This document shows positions 6,728 to 14,465 of a stretch of 14,465 bases of DNA, piece by piece. Source of the stretch: Deltaproteobacteria bacterium. Lineage in GTDB: Bacteria; Desulfobacterota; Desulfobacteria; Desulfobacterales; SURF-15. Both the position numbers and the translations under genes were made by a program. The first letter of the stretch is position 1. The number at the start of each line of letters is the position of its first letter. The stretch is from the NCBI GenBank assembly GCA_024644775.1, contig JAHEHB010000098.1, forward strand, positions 1-14,465. Reading direction: 5' to 3'. Below the pieces are notes generated by a model, which did no database searches, was not told the DNA's origin, and was given only the letters and a program-made list of their open reading frames with translations.

Positions 6728-7537
6728 CTATAAAAAAAATTCCTTAAAGGTATATAGAACCGGCACGGAAAACAGGGTCGCATCGATACGATCCAGGACA
6801 CCGCCATGTCCGGGAAGTATTCCCCCTGAGTCCTTCAAATTTGCGGCGCGCTTTAATTGTGATTCAAACAGATCTCCGATCTGCGCAGAAACGCCGATCA
6901 AAACGGTAAGTATCATACATTCTTTCCAAGAAAACGATAGTTCAAGGATATTTTTGCAGAGCAAGCCTGCCCCGATGCCTGCACAAAGCCCCGCCACCGA
7001 ACCTTCGATGGTCTTGCCGGGGCTGACCAGCGGATTCAGCTTGTGTTTTCCAAATAAGGAACCGGCATAGTAGGCGGTTGCATCTCCGATAAAAACAACA
7101 GAAAAAAGAAAAAAAAGCCAACTGACACCATCCGTTCCATTTCGAATCAATATAAGATAAGAAAGAAAACCGGGGATATAAACAATTCCCAGAGACTGTC
7201 GAATGACAAGCTCTAACACATGGGGATCTGATTTAACCTGAATTAAGGAAATCAGCACGGCAATCATAAGATTGAGTACGATAAGATTTAAGACAATCTG
7301 AGGAGAATTGAAAAAAGCGGCACAGGCGATCGCCACAGCGATGATGTACCCCAGATAGGGAATCGACCCTTTAACCGTTCTGCCCAACGTGTGACCGACG
7401 ATATGGTAATATTCCTTTAAAGCCAAAACACTGACGAAAGCGATAAAAAACGCAAACAAAAAAGGAGGTCCCTTATAAATCAGGAGCACAAATAAAGGCA
7501 GGGCCGCAGAGGCTGTCATTAGTCGTTTGAGGTGCAT
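6728..7537 (-). CDS. cdsA: Phosphatidate cytidylyltransferase (CDP-diacylglycerol synthase)
   Basis: This inner-membrane enzyme forms CDP-diacylglycerol from phosphatidic acid and CTP, the precursor of phosphatidylglycerol and phosphatidylethanolamine. The protein is strongly hydrophobic, with many membrane segments (for example about 10-40, 60-75, 83-99, 140-160). The family signature lies at 226-252, with SQLKRAANLKDSG leading into PGHGGVLDRID. GDATAYYAGSLFGKHK (151-166) and SPGKTIEGS (172-180) are also typical. The ATG at 7537 gives 269 aa. A longer in-frame reading to 7702 would overlap uppS by about 150 bp and adds a non-conserved stretch, so I reject it. The start is 10 nt after the uppS stop. 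Ribosome-binding sequence is weak (AGG 11-12 nt upstream), which suggests coupling to uppS translation. Confidence 0.94.
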   Translation of the reverse strand: MHLKRLMTASAALPLFVLLIYKGPPFLFAFFIAFVSVLALKEYYHIVGHTLGRTVKGSIPYLGYIIAVAIACAAFFNSPQIVLNLIVLNLMIAVLISLIQVKSDPHVLELVIRQSLGIVYIPGFLSYLILIRNGTDGVSWLFFLFSVVFIGDATAYYAGSLFGKHKLNPLVSPGKTIEGSVAGLCAGIGAGLLCKNILELSFSWKECMILTVLIGVSAQIGDLFESQLKRAANLKDSGGILPGHGGVLDRIDATLFSVPVLYTFKEFFL

Positions 7538-7547
7538 AGGAGTTTGC

Positions 7548-8321
7548 CTAGACGCTACCGAACCTTCGTTCGCGCTGTTGAAAATCTTTAAGAATATGAA
7601 TGAATTCCGTTTCACTAAAATCAGGCCACAGGGTATCTGTGACAAATAGCTCGGTATACGCGATCTGCCATAGAAGGAAATTACTGATCCGCATTTCTCC
7701 ACTGGTCCGAATCAATAAATCCGGATCCGGGATGCGCCGGGTGTAGAGGTGCTCAGATACGACGTCAGGTGTAATGGCATTGAAATCGATCTCACCTGCA
7801 ACTGATTTTTGAGCGATGACTTGAACCATCTTCACGATCTCGTCCCGTGCCCCGTAGCTGAGAGCCAGATTCAACAGCATCCCGTCTTTGTTTTTCGTAA
7901 GATCCATCGTCTGTTGCAACGTTCGCCGCACGGAAGCCGGCAACCGTTCGATCTGTCCAATGGCACTCAGCCGGATATTATTTTCCATCAGCTCCTGTTG
8001 CTCTGAGACCAGAAACCGATCCAGCAACTCCATGAGTGCAGCGATTTCAGCTTTGGGTCGTTGCCAATTCTCAGTGGAAAAAGCATACAGCGTTAAAATA
8101 CCGATCCCTAATCGCCGACTCGTCCTCACGACGGTTCGGACTGCCGCGGCCCCTTGTTCATGGCCCTTAATTCGGTTAAAAAGGCGTTTTTTAGCCCACC
8201 GACCATTGCCATCCATGATGATCGCAACGTGTCTCGGCAGCTTTGTGGGATCCAGGAAAATATCATTGGCAGGAGTGGAACTAGAATTCAAGGATCTCTT
8301 TCTCTTTTTCCTTGTAGACAT
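7548..8321 (-). CDS. uppS: Isoprenyl (undecaprenyl) diphosphate synthase, cis-prenyltransferase
   Basis: This enzyme builds the long-chain cis-polyprenyl diphosphate, probably C55, that carries peptidoglycan and O-antigen units. With the start used here, [15 protein letters not shown] (31-45) holds the catalytic Asp37 of the cis-prenyltransferase family, followed by [18 protein letters not shown] (78-90), and the C-terminal [20 protein letters not shown] with PDFSE. The start is uncertain: ATG 8321 (257 aa) has no visible ribosome-binding site, and TTG 8291 (247 aa) has only a weak purine-rich upstream. Both lie inside frr, whose stop is at 8281, so the genes overlap by 41 or 11 nt. The basic N-terminal stretch STRKKRKR is encoded in the overlap, has no family counterpart that I recognise, and may not be translated. 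Function is secure; the start is not. Confidence 0.93.
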   Translation of the reverse strand: MSTRKKRKRSLNSSSTPANDIFLDPTKLPRHVAIIMDGNGRWAKKRLFNRIKGHEQGAAAVRTVVRTSRRLGIGILTLYAFSTENWQRPKAEIAALMELLDRFLVSEQQELMENNIRLSAIGQIERLPASVRRTLQQTMDLTKNKDGMLLNLALSYGARDEIVKMVQVIAQKSVAGEIDFNAITPDVVSEHLYTRRIPDPDLLIRTSGEMRISNFLLWQIAYTELFVTDTLWPDFSETEFIHILKDFQQRERRFGSV

Positions 8322-8838
8322 CGTCGATGCGTTTCGTGAATCCATCGGTGATCTCTTGAACGTTTTCCTGGGCTTTGAAGGCATCGTCTTCAGAAACATC
8401 TCCGTCTTTCTTCAAACTTTTGATCAGTTCGTTTGAATCGCGCCGGATATTTCGAATCGCAACCTTAGAATCTTCACACATTTTATGGACGACTTTGACA
8501 AGCTCTTTCCGACGTTCCTCTGTTAGGGGAGGAATCGCTATCCGGATCATCTTGCCGTCATTGGAGGGGGTTAAGCCCAAATCCGATTTCAAAATGGCCT
8601 TCTCGATTTCTTTAATGACGGTCGTATCCCATGGTTGAATGGTAATCAGTCGGCTTTCAGGAACCGCCAGGGTCGCCATCTGGTTGAGCGGAGTGGGTGT
8701 ACCGTAGTAGTCAGCGCGAATACCGTCAAGGAGCGACAGCGATGCCCGGCCGGTTCGGATGCGCTTCAATTCGTTTTTTAAGGCAACAATCGATTTCTCC
8801 ATCCGTTCTCGGGTTTCTTGATAAATATCTTCAATCAT
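8281..8838 (-). CDS. frr: Ribosome recycling factor
   Basis: RRF splits the post-termination ribosome together with EF-G. The 185-aa length is exactly typical. Recognisable parts are the N-terminal helix with [10 protein letters not shown], the [28 protein letters not shown] block of the beta-rich head domain, [11 protein letters not shown], and the long C-terminal helices ([22 protein letters not shown]). A good ribosome-binding site, AGAGGG, lies 8 nt before the ATG. The gap to pyrH is 48 nt, and the 3' end is overlapped by uppS. With rpsB, tsf and pyrH it forms the conserved bacterial translation cluster. Confidence 0.96.
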   Translation of the reverse strand: MIEDIYQETRERMEKSIVALKNELKRIRTGRASLSLLDGIRADYYGTPTPLNQMATLAVPESRLITIQPWDTTVIKEIEKAILKSDLGLTPSNDGKMIRIAIPPLTEERRKELVKVVHKMCEDSKVAIRNIRRDSNELIKSLKKDGDVSEDDAFKAQENVQEITDGFTKRIDDVYKEKEKEILEF

Positions 8839-8886
8839 GGCGGTTACCCTCTTTCCTCGTGTTCTCGCATCACCAGATTTCGTACA

Positions 8887-9609
8887 TTAAATATTTTTGC
8901 TAATCCATGTGCCAATTTTATCACCGCATACGATATTTTTCAGGTTACCTTTCCCTTTGAGATTAAACACGACCAAAGGAAGATCATTTTCCATTGCCAT
9001 GGAGATCGCGGTCGAATCCATGGCTTTGAGGTTTTTTTCTAAAACCTTCATATAGTTTATCGATTTTATGAACTTGGCGTTTTCATTCTTCATGGGGTCC
9101 GAATCATACACCCCGTCTACTTTGGTTGCTTTTAGCAATATTTCAGCATGGATTTCCTGTGCCCTGAGGACTGCTGCCGTGTCGGTCGTAAAATAGGGAT
9201 TTCCGGTACCGGCTGCAAAAATCACCACGCGTCCTTTTTCAAGATGTCTCACGGCTCTGCGTACAATAAAGGGTTCCGCTAGTTCATGCATCGAAATCGC
9301 TGTTTGAACGCGGGTATGGCGTCCGATTTTTTCTAAAGCGTCCTGCAGTGCAAGGCTGTTGATAACGGTGGCTAACATTCCCATGTGGTCGGCGGAAACA
9401 CGATCCATGCCGTAGATGCTGGCTGCAATCCCCCGAAAAATATTGCCACCCCCAACCACAATGGCAACCTCTAACCCAAGACCTGCGATGGATTGGATTT
9501 CTTCAGCCACATATTTTATGACATCGGGACTAATTCCGAATGACTTGCTCCCCATAAGGGCTTCGCCGCTTAATTTAAGTAACACCCGCTTAAACTGAGG
9601 ATGTGACAA
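8887..9609 (-). CDS. pyrH: Uridylate kinase (UMP kinase), TTG start
   Basis: This hexameric amino-acid-kinase-family enzyme phosphorylates UMP to UDP in pyrimidine synthesis; family members are regulated by GTP and UTP. Motifs are KLSGEALMG (12-20), VGGGNIFRG (52-60), [25 protein letters not shown] (69-93) and [17 protein letters not shown] (134-150). Length 240 aa is normal. The start codon is TTG (9607-9609): the next ATG is residue 19, inside the conserved first motif, and no upstream ATG is in frame. GGAG ends 10 nt before the TTG and lies in the last codons of tsf, which stops 2 nt upstream. A rare start plus tight junction suggests that its translation depends on, and is kept below, that of tsf. 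Confidence 0.95.
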   Translation of the reverse strand: MSHPQFKRVLLKLSGEALMGSKSFGISPDVIKYVAEEIQSIAGLGLEVAIVVGGGNIFRGIAASIYGMDRVSADHMGMLATVINSLALQDALEKIGRHTRVQTAISMHELAEPFIVRRAVRHLEKGRVVIFAAGTGNPYFTTDTAAVLRAQEIHAEILLKATKVDGVYDSDPMKNENAKFIKSINYMKVLEKNLKAMDSTAISMAMENDLPLVVFNLKGKGNLKNIVCGDKIGTWISKNI

Positions 9610-9611
9610 AA

Positions 9612-10211
9612 TCAGGATTCTCCAATCTGGTATCGGGTAAACTGTTTAATGGAAATATTTTCTCCAATCTTCGCAATGACTTCGTTAAGCACGTCCTCGA
9701 TAGTGATGCTCGGATCGCGCACATAGGGTTGTTTTAAAAGGCAGTTGTCATTGAAAAACTTTTGAAGTTTCCCTTCGGCGATCTTATCGACGATATTTTC
9801 CGGTTTGCCTGTTTCCAAAGCCTGTGCGCGGTATATTTCTTTTTCTTTTTCAATAATCTCCTCGGACACGTCTTCTGGAGTGATTCCCACGGGATTCGTC
9901 GCTGCAATCTGCATCGCGATATTTTTAGCAAATTCCTGAAAATCATCGGTTTTCGCAACGAAATCAGTCTCGCAATTGACCTCAACCAGCACCCCGATTT
10001 TCCCGCCGGTATGCACATACGCTTGAACCCTACCTTCGGTTGCGGCCCTCCCTGCACGCTTTTTCGCCGTCGCCAACCCTTTTTTTCTTAAAAAATCAAC
10101 CGCTGCGGCCATATCACCGCCACTTTCCGCGAGCGCCTGCTTGCAATCCATAATTCCAGCGCTGGTCTTCTCCCGCAGCTCCTTTACCATTGCTGCACTA
10201 ATATCAGCCAT
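9612..10211 (-). CDS. tsf: Elongation factor Ts, short form
   Basis: EF-Ts is the nucleotide exchange factor that regenerates EF-Tu-GTP. The N-terminal UBA-like domain (about 1-45, [18 protein letters not shown]) is followed by the core with [12 protein letters not shown] (80-91), which carries the TDFVA contact to EF-Tu. At 199 aa it is the short form, lacking the duplicated core and coiled-coil insertion of the roughly 280-aa E. coli protein; such forms are known in Thermus and other bacteria. The ribosome-binding site AGGAGAG is inside the last codons of rpsB, and only 2 nt separate the rpsB stop from the tsf ATG. This is the standard rpsB-tsf pair. Confidence 0.96.
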   Translation of the reverse strand: MADISAAMVKELREKTSAGIMDCKQALAESGGDMAAAVDFLRKKGLATAKKRAGRAATEGRVQAYVHTGGKIGVLVEVNCETDFVAKTDDFQEFAKNIAMQIAATNPVGITPEDVSEEIIEKEKEIYRAQALETGKPENIVDKIAEGKLQKFFNDNCLLKQPYVRDPSITIEDVLNEVIAKIGENISIKQFTRYQIGES

Positions 10212-10213
10212 CG

Positions 10214-11122
10214 TTACTCTCCTGTCGCTTCCGGCTCCGTTACGTTACCCGTTTCATCCTCTTTCCCAAGTGCCTCTTCTTCAGCAGCAGTTGCCGATTT
10301 TCGGATAATCTCCACAATAGGACCTTCTGTACCGTCAGAAATCACTCTTCTTTCTCCAGATTCTAGTTCTGCGGGCGTGGTGGCAATTTCGGTTTCCCCT
10401 TCTTCCTGCTTGTCTGCCTCTGCTTGTTTCTTTTCCTCCAGGCGTTCTTTACCTTCGACGCAAGCATCGGCAATCCGTGATGTAATAAGCCGTATGGCGC
10501 GAATCGCATCATCATTTCCAGGAACAATAAAATCGACCTCATCCGGATCGCAATTTGTGTCGACAATGGCTACGATAGGGATGTTGAGCCGCATTCCTTC
10601 ACGAACGGCAATGGCCTCATTTTTCGGATCCACGACAAAAATTGCGCCGGGAAGTTTACCCATGTTTCGGATACCACCCAAATTGCTGTCGAGTTTGCCC
10701 CTCTCTTTTGCAAGCTTCAACCGTTCTTTTTTCGGAAAAAGGTCGATGGATCCATCGTTTTGAATTCGGTTCAGATAATTTAAGCGATCGATGCTCTGTT
10801 TTATGGTTTGGAAGTTGGTCAGCATCCCCCCCAGCCAGCGATTATGAACATAAAACATTTCGCATCGATTCGCCTCTTCATATATGGATTCCCGAGCCTG
10901 TTTTTTGGTACCGACAAAGAGAATGGAATTTCCATTGGCCACCGTGTCCACAACAAACTCGTAGGCGGTTTTAAACATCCGGACGGTTTTTTGAAGATCG
11001 ATGATGTAGATACCGTTTCTAGCACCGAAGATGTATTGCTTCATCTTCGGGTTCCATCGTTTGGTCTGATGACCGAAGTGAACTCCCGCCTCCAGGAGCT
11101 CTTTCATCGTCACATATGCCAT
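10214..11122 (-). CDS. rpsB: 30S ribosomal protein S2 with acidic C-terminal extension
   Basis: S2 sits on the back of the small subunit and binds S1 in bacteria that have it. Diagnostic blocks are the N-terminal [19 protein letters not shown] (9-27), IIDLQKT (40-46), [12 protein letters not shown] (93-104), [12 protein letters not shown] (158-169) and [24 protein letters not shown] (187-210). The conserved fold ends near residue 224. A further 78 or so residues are rich in Glu, Ala, Thr and Lys and look disordered, making 302 aa against about 241 in E. coli. Start ATG has a strong site, AAGGAG, 6 nt upstream. It heads the rpsB-tsf-pyrH-frr run after a 153-bp leader. Identity is certain; the role of the tail is unknown. 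Confidence 0.97.
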   Translation of the reverse strand: MAYVTMKELLEAGVHFGHQTKRWNPKMKQYIFGARNGIYIIDLQKTVRMFKTAYEFVVDTVANGNSILFVGTKKQARESIYEEANRCEMFYVHNRWLGGMLTNFQTIKQSIDRLNYLNRIQNDGSIDLFPKKERLKLAKERGKLDSNLGGIRNMGKLPGAIFVVDPKNEAIAVREGMRLNIPIVAIVDTNCDPDEVDFIVPGNDDAIRAIRLITSRIADACVEGKERLEEKKQAEADKQEEGETEIATTPAELESGERRVISDGTEGPIVEIIRKSATAAEEEALGKEDETGNVTEPEATGE

Positions 11123-11275
11123 TGTTTACTCCTTTTTAAGTTTGGTTTATTCCACCGCCCTCTTCAGCCCTGCTTTCAACCCCGCTTACCGGGGCACCCG
11201 AAAACAGATCCAAAGGCGTGCGTTTTCTACAAATCGTGATAACTAACAGATAATCAAATACATCGCAACATTTTT
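11123..11275 (-). promoter_or_regulatory. rpsB leader with GC hairpin and possible promoter
   Basis: The gap between prmC and rpsB is long enough for a promoter and a regulatory leader. On the minus strand TTGCGA (11263-11268) sits 17 bp from TAGTTA (11240-11245); the -35 match is fair and the -10 match poor. Downstream, CCCCG-GTAAG-CGGGG (11194 to 11180) forms a 5-bp GC stem with a 5-nt loop, extended by a possible G-T pair, about 60 nt before the ATG. Leaders of rpsB in several bacteria are bound by S2 for feedback control, so this could be such a site. The hairpin is visible; promoter and feedback role are inference. Confidence 0.35.
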
Positions 11276-12172
11276 TTAGAAACGATTTTTCTTTTGTAAC
11301 TGCATGATGCGATGATGCCCGCTATAATCCATTATAAAGTCCACCTGTTTACACCAATCAAGGGAGGCGATGATTTTCTGAATCGCTTCTTTCTGATCGT
11401 GTCCGATCTCCAGGATAAGAATTCCTCCCGGTTTCAGATAACGAGATGCATGAAAAATGATATGCCGAATCCACTGCAATCCGTCCTCCCCACCGTCAAG
11501 GGCCATATGCGGTTCATATTCATAAATTTCAGGTTGGAGTGTACCGATATCTCCAGTTTTAATGTACGGCGGGTTTGAGACTATCATGTCAAAAGGGTGA
11601 AAATGCTCGTTGAGGGATTGAAACCATTCTCCCACAAAAAAATTGATTCGGTCTTCGACGTGATGCCGGCCGGCATTCTCCCGGGCAATTCTAACGGCGT
11701 TTATGGATCGATCGACTGCAATCAAACGATGTTCCGGTCGTTCGGATGCAAGGGCTATGGAAATCGCACCGGATCCCGTTCCAAGCTCAAGAATTCTTAA
11801 CGGCAATGGTTTCGGCATCTGCGAGAGCGCAACCTCAACCAGATGCTCGGTCTCGGGACGCGGGATCAAAACGTCTGGATTGACACACAGCTCCAGGGAC
11901 CAAAATTCTTTGCTTTCAAGGATATAGGGAATGGGTTCACGTCGCGTTCTCCGTTTTATAATGTATTTAAAAGCGGAAAGCTCATCTCTGTTCAACGGCT
12001 GGTCGTAGCGAAGGTACAAATCGATTCGTTTCAGGCCTAAAACCTCGGCAAGGAGTATCTCCGCGGCAGCTCTCGGGCTGTCAATGGCGTGGGAATGAAA
12101 ATACGTGGTGGTCCACTTTAGAAGATCAAGAATGGTCCATTTCGGCTCGTTGTTCTCCAAACGATTCTGCAT
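11276..12172 (-). CDS. prmC: Peptide chain release factor N5-glutamine methyltransferase PrmC/HemK
   Basis: This SAM-dependent enzyme methylates the glutamine of the GGQ motif in release factors, raising termination efficiency. With the start used here, PRPETEH (104-110), [16 protein letters not shown] (128-143, SAM-binding motif I) and [11 protein letters not shown] (198-208, the NPPY motif that holds the target glutamine) are all present; [15 protein letters not shown] (81-95) is also typical. ATG 12172 gives 298 aa; an upstream ATG at 12211 would add 13 residues with no family counterpart that I recognise. The ribosome-binding site is weak. The gene overlaps prfA by 47 nt, so enzyme and substrate are made from overlapping, probably coupled reading frames. 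Function is very secure; the exact start is moderately so. Confidence 0.94.
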   Translation of the reverse strand: MQNRLENNEPKWTILDLLKWTTTYFHSHAIDSPRAAAEILLAEVLGLKRIDLYLRYDQPLNRDELSAFKYIIKRRTRREPIPYILESKEFWSLELCVNPDVLIPRPETEHLVEVALSQMPKPLPLRILELGTGSGAISIALASERPEHRLIAVDRSINAVRIARENAGRHHVEDRINFFVGEWFQSLNEHFHPFDMIVSNPPYIKTGDIGTLQPEIYEYEPHMALDGGEDGLQWIRHIIFHASRYLKPGGILILEIGHDQKEAIQKIIASLDWCKQVDFIMDYSGHHRIMQLQKKNRF

Positions 12173-13226
12173 TCTGTAATGCCTGACTTTGGTAGTAGGT
12201 TGCAAGCTCATCGATGATCTCGTCGATATCGCCCTGCATTATATTTTCCAATCGATACAGGGTTAACCCAATACGATGGTCGGTCACTCTTCCCTGGGGG
12301 AAATTATAGGTTCGAATGCGCCCACTCCGGTCCCCGCTGCCAATCTGGTTTTTCCGCTCCGCGGATCTCTTTTCGTTTTGCTCCCGGGTCATTTGATCCA
12401 AAAGGCGTGCCCGAAGAACCTTCATGGCTTTGTTTTTGTTTTTGAGCTGAGATTTTTCATCCTGACAGGTGACCACTAAACCCGTGGGAAAATGTGTGAG
12501 CCGCACCGCTGAATCGGTGGTGTTGACGGATTGTCCGCCGGGGCCGGTGGACCGGAATACATCAATCTTTATATCATTAGGATCGATGTCTATGTCGACG
12601 TCTTCAGCCTCGGGCAATACTGCAACGGTTACTGCCGATGTATGAATCCTTCCCTGTGCCTCGGTAACCGGGACTCGTTGAACACGGTGTGTGCCGCTTT
12701 CGTATTTAAAGCGACTGTAGGCTCTCTTTCCATGAATAAGTGCGATAATCTCTTTAAGTCCACCGGTCCCCGTGACATGGTGACTCATAATCTCCACTTT
12801 CCAGCCTTTATTTTCAGAATATCGATCGTACATTCTGAACAAATCGCTTGCAAACAGACCAGCCTCTTCCCCCCCTGTACCGGCACGGATTTCAATCAGA
12901 ACATTTTTCTCATCACCAGGATCCTTTGGTAACAGGAGCTTTGTTAAATCCGACTCCAGATTCACTTTTTTTTCTTCAAGTGCATCGAGCTCATCACGAG
13001 CCAATTCTTTTATCTGGGGATCTCCATCTTTCAATAGCTCCATGCTGTCTTCTATTTCTTTCAGAACGTTTTTGTAAGTTCTGAATACACTGATAATTTT
13101 ACCGAGCTCGGCGTGCTCTCGACTCAGCCTCTGATAAGCCTCTCGATCCTGGACAATCTCAGGAATGCTTAGCTGGTTTTCGATTTCTACGAATCGATCC
13201 TCAACACCTAAGAGTTTCTCAAACAT
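12126..13226 (-). CDS. prfA: Peptide chain release factor 1
   Basis: RF1 recognises UAA and UAG and triggers peptide release. The codon-reading tripeptide is PVT (186-188) in [18 protein letters not shown], the P-x-T form that marks RF1 rather than the SPF of RF2. The catalytic GGQ is at 230-232 in [18 protein letters not shown]. The N-terminal helical domain spans about 1-100. Length 366 aa is close to the usual 355-361. The ATG follows an AGGATAGGAT purine stretch at suitable distance. It is transcribed after rho and rpmE across a 163-bp gap and is followed by overlapping prmC, its modifying enzyme. Identity is secure. Confidence 0.96.
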   Translation of the reverse strand: MFEKLLGVEDRFVEIENQLSIPEIVQDREAYQRLSREHAELGKIISVFRTYKNVLKEIEDSMELLKDGDPQIKELARDELDALEEKKVNLESDLTKLLLPKDPGDEKNVLIEIRAGTGGEEAGLFASDLFRMYDRYSENKGWKVEIMSHHVTGTGGLKEIIALIHGKRAYSRFKYESGTHRVQRVPVTEAQGRIHTSAVTVAVLPEAEDVDIDIDPNDIKIDVFRSTGPGGQSVNTTDSAVRLTHFPTGLVVTCQDEKSQLKNKNKAMKVLRARLLDQMTREQNEKRSAERKNQIGSGDRSGRIRTYNFPQGRVTDHRIGLTLYRLENIMQGDIDEIIDELATYYQSQALQNAESFGEQRAEMDHS

Positions 13227-13389
13227 AAACGTTATATCCTATCCTGCATGCGGGTATGGCATACGCCTTTTCGCCAAGCCTCAAAAGATTGCTTTCAATG
13301 GTTCACACGCTTGCTGTCATGAAGCCAAAAGGTGGGCAGCCGACGGCTCTTCCGCATCGGCCTCCAGGGAACGGTGCTAATGAATGAAG

Positions 13390-13599
13390 CTACTGGTTTT
13401 GGAATTTTTCATATTTCTTCCGAAAACGCTCGATTCGACCGGCAGAGTCCACCAATTTCTGTTTACCGGTAAAGAACGGATGACAATTGGAACAAATTTC
13501 AACTCGTATATCCTTTTTGGTGGATCCAGCCTCAATAACGTTACCACATGCGCACGTAATGGTTGCCTGCGCGTACTCCGGATGAATGTTGTCCTTCAT
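13390..13599 (-). CDS. rpmE: 50S ribosomal protein L31, zinc-binding type
   Basis: L31 bridges the two ribosomal subunits. This 69-aa copy is the zinc-containing (C+) type: ligands are Cys16, Cys18, Cys36 and Cys39 in TCACGNV and [24 protein letters not shown] is the usual beginning and [12 protein letters not shown] the usual basic end. A G-rich site (AGGGGG) lies about 12 nt before the ATG, and rho ends 31 nt upstream. Zinc-type L31 is replaced under zinc starvation in some bacteria by a cysteine-free paralogue; no such paralogue is in this window. Confidence 0.95.
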   Translation of the reverse strand: MKDNIHPEYAQATITCACGNVIEAGSTKKDIRVEICSNCHPFFTGKQKLVDSAGRIERFRKKYEKFQNQ

Positions 13600-13630
13600 G
13601 ATTTCTTTTTTACCCCCTGGTCACTAGAAA

Positions 13631-14465
13631 TTAGGCGTTCATGGAATCCAAAAACTCTTTATTATCCTTTGTTCCTTGCATTTTTTCAAGTAAAAATTCC
13701 ATGCTGTCCGATGTATTCAAAGACGCAAACAGCTTTCGTAAAATCCAGACACGATTCAGTGTCGCCTCATCCAAAAGCAGCTCTTCTTTGCGTGTACCCG
13801 ATTTCTTGATATCAATTGCCGGAAAAATTCGTTTGTCGGAAAGTCGTCGATCCAACTGGATTTCCAGATTACCGGTACCCTTAAATTCTTCAAAAATAAC
13901 CTCGTCCATCCGGCTGCCGGTATCGATTAGAGCGGTTGCAATAATCGTTAAGCTGCCCCCTTCTTCAATATTTCTGGCTGCGCCGAAAAAACGTTTGGGT
14001 CGCTGCAACGCATTTGAGTCGACACCACCGGATAAGATCTTGCCACTGGGTGGGATCACCGAGTTGTATGCACGGGCAAGCCGGGTAACACTATCCAGCA
14101 AAATAACAACATCTTTTCTATGCTCTACCAGTCGTTTGGCCTTCTCCACGACCATCTCAGCAACCTGGACATGCCGTTCAGCCGGTTCATCAAACGTGGA
14201 GCTGATGACTTCGGCTTTTACCGACCGTTCCATATCCGTAACTTCCTCCGGTCTCTCGTCAATGAGGAGGACGAACATGAGTATATCCTTATGATTGGCC
14301 GCAATTGAATTGGCAATTGATTGCAGCAACAACGTTTTACCCGCTCGGGGTGGAGACACAATGAGACCTCTTTGACCAAACCCAATGGGGGTTAACAAAT
14401 CCATGATCCGTGTGGAATAGTTATCCTCGATGGTCTCGAGCTTGATTTTCTCCTCAGGATAAAGC
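13631..14465 (-). CDS. rho: Transcription termination factor Rho (5' end outside window)
   Basis: Rho is the hexameric RNA-dependent helicase that ends transcription on unstructured, C-rich RNA. The window holds the C-terminal ATPase region, about 277 codons of a protein usually near 415 aa; the N-terminal RNA-binding OB-fold lies outside. The reading frame runs open to the window edge, upstream of the ATG at 14404, through [11 protein letters not shown] into [12 protein letters not shown], so that ATG is internal. Walker A is SPPRAGKT, Walker B is [16 protein letters not shown], and [23 protein letters not shown] covers the R-loop and arginine-finger area. The C-terminal [23 protein letters not shown] is typical. 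It leads into rpmE, a very common neighbour. Confidence 0.97.
   Translation of the reverse strand, partial: LYPEEKIKLETIEDNYSTRIMDLLTPIGFGQRGLIVSPPRAGKTLLLQSIANSIAANHKDILMFVLLIDERPEEVTDMERSVKAEVISSTFDEPAERHVQVAEMVVEKAKRLVEHRKDVVILLDSVTRLARAYNSVIPPSGKILSGGVDSNALQRPKRFFGAARNIEEGGSLTIIATALIDTGSRMDEVIFEEFKGTGNLEIQLDRRLSDKRIFPAIDIKKSGTRKEELLLDEATLNRVWILRKLFASLNTSDSMEFLLEKMQGTKDNKEFLDSMNA

Noticed and set aside
7888..8436. 182-codon plus-strand frame across uppS and frr
   Set aside because: Antisense to two confirmed genes; no domain or ribosome-binding site that would support it.
13641..14294. 217-codon open frame on the plus strand inside rho
   Set aside because: Antisense to the highly conserved Rho ATPase region; serine-rich low-information translation with no family resemblance.

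Overview
All confidently called genes in this window lie on the minus strand, so the biological reading order runs from high to low coordinates. The set is core bacterial housekeeping: transcription termination, translation, nucleotide metabolism, and lipid and isoprenoid synthesis. Gene order (rpsB-tsf-pyrH-frr-uppS-cdsA-dxr-rseP), the short EF-Ts, the single-PDZ RseP and the split large-type PurL/PurQ suggest a Gram-negative deltaproteobacterium (Desulfobacterota, perhaps a Desulfobacteraceae-like sulfate reducer). The lineage is inferred from remembered family patterns, not from a search.

Layout in transcription order. (1) 14465-13631: C-terminal two thirds of rho, entering from outside the window, followed by rpmE (zinc-type L31). 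(2) A 163-bp gap, then prfA (RF1) and prmC, the methyltransferase that modifies the RF1 GGQ motif; the two genes overlap. (3) A 153-bp leader with a GC hairpin, then the tight rpsB-tsf-pyrH-frr run (S2, EF-Ts, UMP kinase, ribosome recycling factor). (4) uppS-cdsA-dxr, which make the undecaprenyl carrier, CDP-diacylglycerol and the committed MEP-pathway intermediate. (5) A 137-bp AT-rich gap, then rseP (site-2 protease), and purL-purQ joined by an ATGA overlap.

PurL (998 aa) carries two PurS-like half-domains at its N-terminus, and the glutaminase is a separate 273-aa PurQ. Together they look like the one-chain large FGAM synthase cut before its amidotransferase domain. No free purS gene is present here.

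The only non-coding stretch longer than 300 bases is 1-467, downstream of purQ. It holds a structured repeat: two inverted arms (77-120 and 246-290) built from degenerate 7-bp units of the form TTSRAYG, enclosing about 125 bp with a strong GC hairpin. Further hairpins and a second family of 7-bp units (GAAACCC) lie between it and purQ. I found no RNA genes, CRISPR array, insertion-sequence gene or defence system. Apart from the repeat region, this is an ordinary, well-conserved chromosomal segment.
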